A stretch of DNA of 60,979 bases from UBA8438 sp963934795 (lineage in GTDB: Bacteria > Acidobacteriota > Vicinamibacteria > Vicinamibacterales > UBA8438), in NCBI GenBank assembly GCA_963934795.1, contig CAWWAF010000009.1:1-60979 (forward strand), given 5' to 3'. Made by a program: the position numbers and the translations under genes. This document shows, piece after piece, positions 58,103 through 60,979 of the stretch. Every line of letters begins with the position of its first letter. Within the stretch, counting starts at the first letter, position 1. Below the pieces are notes generated by a model that was not told the DNA's origin, did no database searches, and saw only the letters and a list, made by a program, of their open reading frames with translations.

Positions 58103-60217
58103 TCACCGGTCAGACGGGATGGGGGACGACAGTTTGAACACATACAGGGCGTTGCCGTTCGCCGGATGGCGAATCTCCGGGCTGAGGAGGGCCGGGATTC
58201 GGCGCGGACTGCCGCCGCCGACACCAGCGGTCACGGCGACGAACTGCTCGCCCCCCGCTTGGAAGGTGACGGGGAAGCCCTGTGCCGAGGTGCCAAGTCG
58301 CGTCTCCCAGAGGAGGTCCCCGGTTTCTACGTCCAAGGCCCGAAAATACCGATCGACATCGCCCGTGAAGACCAGACCGCCGGAGGTGGTCAACGTCGCG
58401 GTGAGTAACGCGGCGCGTTGTTCGATGCTCCAACGCTCTTCCAACGTGTCGACGTCATAGGCTGCGAGCTTGCCAAGGTTTCCGTCTGTGCCAGGCATTT
58501 CGAACCACTTGCGGTCCGCCTGCGTGCCGCCGGATCCTTCTACTAGCGACACCTCTCGCCCCGCCATCTCATCGCAGCTCTGACTGAGCGGGATCACCAG
58601 CAGCCGAGTCTCGGGGCTGTAGGCCATCGCCTGCCAGTTGTGGCCACCCGCCGTGCTCGGGCAGACGGACACCCAGTCGCCGATGCCCGCCTCGGCAATG
58701 TCCCGGCGGTAGGTGATCGCCCCTGTATCCGGGTCGATGTCGTCGAATACGTTTTGATACACGGTCTCGGTATGCCCGAGAAACGCGCCGGTTTGTCGGT
58801 CGAGCTTCCAGAGCACGCCGCTCTTGCCGATCGTGAACAGGGCCTGCCGACCGTCCCGGTCGTCGATGAGCACCTTCTCGAACGCTTCATCCAGATCGAG
58901 CGCCTCGCCAGGGACGTGCTGGAAGTACCAGGTGATGGAGCCGTCGTCAGGGTCCAGCGCCAGCGTGGCGTTTGTGTAGAGCGCGGCGTCGTGGACGGTG
59001 AGCCCGCGACTTGCCGGTACCCACGGTTTCGCCTGCGCCACCGGCCAGTAGACCAGATCGAGTTCGGGATCGTAGCTTCCGGTGATCCAGGAATCGCCGC
59101 CTCCGCGCAGGGTCAGCGACAGGTCCCCCCAGGTGTCCCCTCCCGGGGTGCCCGGCTCGGCGATGGTCAAGGTTCGCCACAACTCCTCGCCACTGCGGGC
59201 GTCGTGGCCGGTGATGAAGCAGCTGTCCGGTTGGAACCGAGTACACCCGTTGACGGCGTTGATGACGGTGCCATCGACGACCAGGGGCCCGGCCGAGTTT
59301 GTATAGCCCTGCTGGTAGTCGGCAAGTCGGGTTTCCCACACCACCGCTCCGGTCCTGGCGTCGAGCGCCACGAGATACGCGTCTCGGGACGCAAGGAACA
59401 CCGTCTCCTCGAACATCGCCAGGTTGCGGACGGATCCGGTCTCCAGCCCCGCCGGCAACGGGCGCCGATACTCCCATAACAAGGTCCCCGTCTCCGCCTC
59501 CAGCGCCTGAATCACATTGCCAGGGTTGGCTAGGTAGAGCACGCCGTTGCGTACCAGCGGAGTCGGCTGGTTGGTGCCATCCGGCATGGCCCAGACCCAA
59601 GCCAGTGAGAGACGGTGGACGTTCTCGCGGCTGATCTGATTCAGCGGACTGTAACCCCAGCCGTCATAGGTGCGGCGATACATGAGCCAGTCGCCTGGGT
59701 CCGGATCCCGCAGTGTTGCGTCACTGACCGGTACGAATGTCTCGATCGCGGTGAAGGTGGAGGTGGCGGTCGTGGTGGACGGGGCCGACGCAACGGGTTG
59801 CGGGCTCGCGCTGGCTCTGGGTTGCGGCGTACCCCCGGCGTCGAGCACCGACCCGTTCGCTTGCAGGATGTAGGCCGCCAAGCCTGTGTACGCGTCCTCT
59901 GGGAGCGACCCACCTTGTCCCGGTGGCATCGAGACGCGGATCAGGTCAATCAACTCTTCGACCGGCCGTGTGCCCCAGGCGCGCGCGAAATTCGGGCCCG
60001 CCAGTTCCGGCGCCTCGAAGGCGCCGCTGAGGTCGGCCATGTGACACCGAGCGCAGGTCTGCTCGAACACCGCGCGCCCTGCCACCGCTTGCGCCTGGGT
60101 GAAACTGCCGCCGGTTTGGGCGGCGACCGGACCCGCCGCGGCCAGCGCGGCGATCGACCAGGCGAGCAGTCGAGGCAGCCATCGCCCTGGCCGTCGTGGA
60201 CGCGAGTGTTTGAGCAT
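58103..60217 (-). CDS. PQQ-dependent dehydrogenase with N-terminal cytochrome c domain, copy 3
   Basis: The 704-residue protein has a signal peptide, then a cytochrome c domain with heme-binding CARCH (near 55) and the Met-containing loop VSMPPGQGG. The quinoprotein propeller follows, with W-motifs (ALEAETGTLLWEY, ALDARTGAVVWETR, ALDVETGDLLWETR) and a DLDE catalytic region. In known quinohemoprotein alcohol dehydrogenases the cytochrome is at the C-terminus; here it is at the N-terminus. The heme would take electrons from PQQ directly. The ATG at 60217 is used, with an in-frame TTG just upstream. Confidence 0.92.
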   Translation of the reverse strand: MLKHSRPRRPGRWLPRLLAWSIAALAAAGPVAAQTGGSFTQAQAVAGRAVFEQTCARCHMADLSGAFEAPELAGPNFARAWGTRPVEELIDLIRVSMPPGQGGSLPEDAYTGLAAYILQANGSVLDAGGTPQPRASASPQPVASAPSTTTATSTFTAIETFVPVSDATLRDPDPGDWLMYRRTYDGWGYSPLNQISRENVHRLSLAWVWAMPDGTNQPTPLVRNGVLYLANPGNVIQALEAETGTLLWEYRRPLPAGLETGSVRNLAMFEETVFLASRDAYLVALDARTGAVVWETRLADYQQGYTNSAGPLVVDGTVINAVNGCTRFQPDSCFITGHDARSGEELWRTLTIAEPGTPGGDTWGDLSLTLRGGGDSWITGSYDPELDLVYWPVAQAKPWVPASRGLTVHDAALYTNATLALDPDDGSITWYFQHVPGEALDLDEAFEKVLIDDRDGRQALFTIGKSGVLWKLDRQTGAFLGHTETVYQNVFDDIDPDTGAITYRRDIAEAGIGDWVSVCPSTAGGHNWQAMAYSPETRLLVIPLSQSCDEMAGREVSLVEGSGGTQADRKWFEMPGTDGNLGKLAAYDVDTLEERWSIEQRAALLTATLTTSGGLVFTGDVDRYFRALDVETGDLLWETRLGTSAQGFPVTFQAGGEQFVAVTAGVGGGSPRRIPALLSPEIRHPANGNALYVFKLSSPIPSDR

Positions 60218-60380
60218 GTTCAAGACCCAGGAGGATGCTAGCAGATTGGTACGGAACGACGGGCTGAGCGTTTCACTGGTGGATCATGTCAAGAGGGGTG
60301 GCGGGCGCCGCCCGGGTGATACGATCGCGATCGACGCCCGGTCGCCAGGGCGCGCCTCTTCAGAGAAGGAGCTCCCAACC

Positions 60381-60935
60381 ATGTCGGTTCGAACCCTTGT
60401 CGGTCTCGCGGTGGCCGGTGTCGCACTCACACTTCAGATTTCCACCTTGTCGGCTCAGGACAATCCGGTTGTTGTGATGGAGACCAGCATGGGCGCCATC
60501 ACGATCGAGCTCTATCTGGAGGAGGCCCCGATCAGTGTGGAGAACTTCCTGACCTACGTTGACGAGGACCACTACGACGGCACCATCTTCCACCGCGTGA
60601 TTGCGGACTTCATGATTCAAGGGGGGCGCTTCGAGCCGGACATGACCCCCAGGGCGACCCACGCGGAGATCAAGAACGAGGCGGAGAACGGGCTGCTGAA
60701 CGACGAGTACACCGTCGCCATGGCGCGGACGAACGCCGTGGATAGTGCCACCGACCAGTTCTTCATCAACGGTAAGGACAACGCGTTTCTGAACAACGGA
60801 GTGCGTGACTTTGGGTACGCCGTGTTCGGGAAGGTCATCGACGGCACATCTGTCGTGGATGCGATCGAAGCGACGCCCGTCGACAACAGCATCCCCACGA
60901 CACCGGTCATCATCGAATCCCTATCGCGGCGCTAG
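60381..60935 (+). CDS. Periplasmic cyclophilin-type peptidylprolyl isomerase
   Basis: The 184-residue protein has a signal peptide (LVGLAVAGVALTLQISTLSA). The cyclophilin core follows: METSMGAITIELYLEEAPIS, IFHRVIADFMIQGGR with the catalytic Arg, and TDQFFINGKDNAFLNN. It accelerates prolyl isomerisation of exported proteins. AAGGAG nine bases before the ATG supports the start. It is divergent from the quinoprotein operon and overlaps the stop of a convergent gene at the end of the window. Confidence 0.93.
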   Translation: MSVRTLVGLAVAGVALTLQISTLSAQDNPVVVMETSMGAITIELYLEEAPISVENFLTYVDEDHYDGTIFHRVIADFMIQGGRFEPDMTPRATHAEIKNEAENGLLNDEYTVAMARTNAVDSATDQFFINGKDNAFLNNGVRDFGYAVFGKVIDGTSVVDAIEATPVDNSIPTTPVIIESLSRR

Positions 60936-60979
60936 TCTTCCGCAACGTGCTCTGACACGGTGGGAATGTCGCTCACCGG
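60932..60979 (-). CDS. C-terminal end of a minus-strand gene (partial)
   Basis: On the minus strand a frame reads PVSDIPTVSEHVAED and ends with a TAG at 60934-60932. This TAG shares CTAG with the cyclophilin stop, as at 26756. The body of the gene lies beyond the window and its product cannot be inferred. Sixteen open codons alone are weak evidence. Confidence 0.35.
   Translation of the reverse strand, partial: PVSDIPTVSEHVAED

Noticed and set aside
1..60979. tRNA and rRNA genes, CRISPR arrays, insertion sequences, prophage
   Set aside because: I looked for tRNA T-loop signatures, regularly spaced repeats and transposase or integrase motifs on both strands and found none that I could support.

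Overview
The window is one contiguous, gene-dense stretch of a high-GC (roughly 62-65%) Gram-negative chromosome. The best guess is Acidobacteriota, probably near Vicinamibacteria. This rests on a long orphan FtsX/MacB permease of the 'acidobacterial duplicated orphan permease' type (50223-52700), three secreted PQQ quinoproteins, a DUF1800/DUF1501 pair, many Sec- or Tat-exported hydrolases, and two members of a paralogous secreted family that I associate with this phylum. No rRNA, tRNA, CRISPR array, phage or transposase gene was recognised. Taxonomy is inference from gene content only.

Layout. 1-6.7 kb: a head-to-tail run of mfd, a SurA-like foldase, a UpxY-type NusG paralogue, dusB and a cupin. 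6.7-9.9 kb: a DUF1800/DUF1501 export pair. 9.9-12.0 kb: a low-GC accessory island with an integron-style attC site, SnoaL-like and VOC genes, and a truncated DUF1801 gene. 12.0-16.9 kb: a signalling cluster with an NtrC-type sigma-54 activator, a small HTH protein, a stand-alone histidine-kinase DHp domain, a FliA-like sigma factor behind a consensus sigma-54 promoter, and a hybrid histidine kinase. 16.9-18.1 kb: a PCYCGC-motif protein whose reading frame is interrupted by a UGA at a conserved Cys position (likely selenocysteine), then a FabZ-like protein. 18.4-26 kb: a GAF-domain membrane protein, a lipid kinase, DsbD and an M1-type metallopeptidase. 26-36 kb: an ACT protein, ClpA/ClpS, an MBL hydrolase, DinB, a beta-hydroxyacid dehydrogenase, and exported peptidase and amidohydrolase genes. 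36-61 kb: periplasmic and secreted metabolism with three quinoproteins, an amidase, an M28 peptidase, a DHDPS-like protein, an MFS transporter, UPF0182, a peroxiredoxin, the orphan permease and a cyclophilin.

The genes suggest an aerobic organism with much of its catabolism in the periplasm. Quinoproteins (one with its own cytochrome c domain) would oxidise alcohols, while exported amidases, M20/M28/M1 peptidases and esterases would release substrates. SurA-like, cyclophilin and DsbD proteins would support envelope protein folding.

The two most interesting signals are: (1) the probable UxxC selenoprotein, with a stem-loop of bacterial SECIS geometry starting 21 nt after the UGA; and (2) a possible self-contained phosphorelay (hybrid kinase, orphan DHp protein, NtrC-type activator) that may control a sigma-28-like factor through a sigma-54 promoter and helically phased GTCAA-N4-TTGRC repeats.
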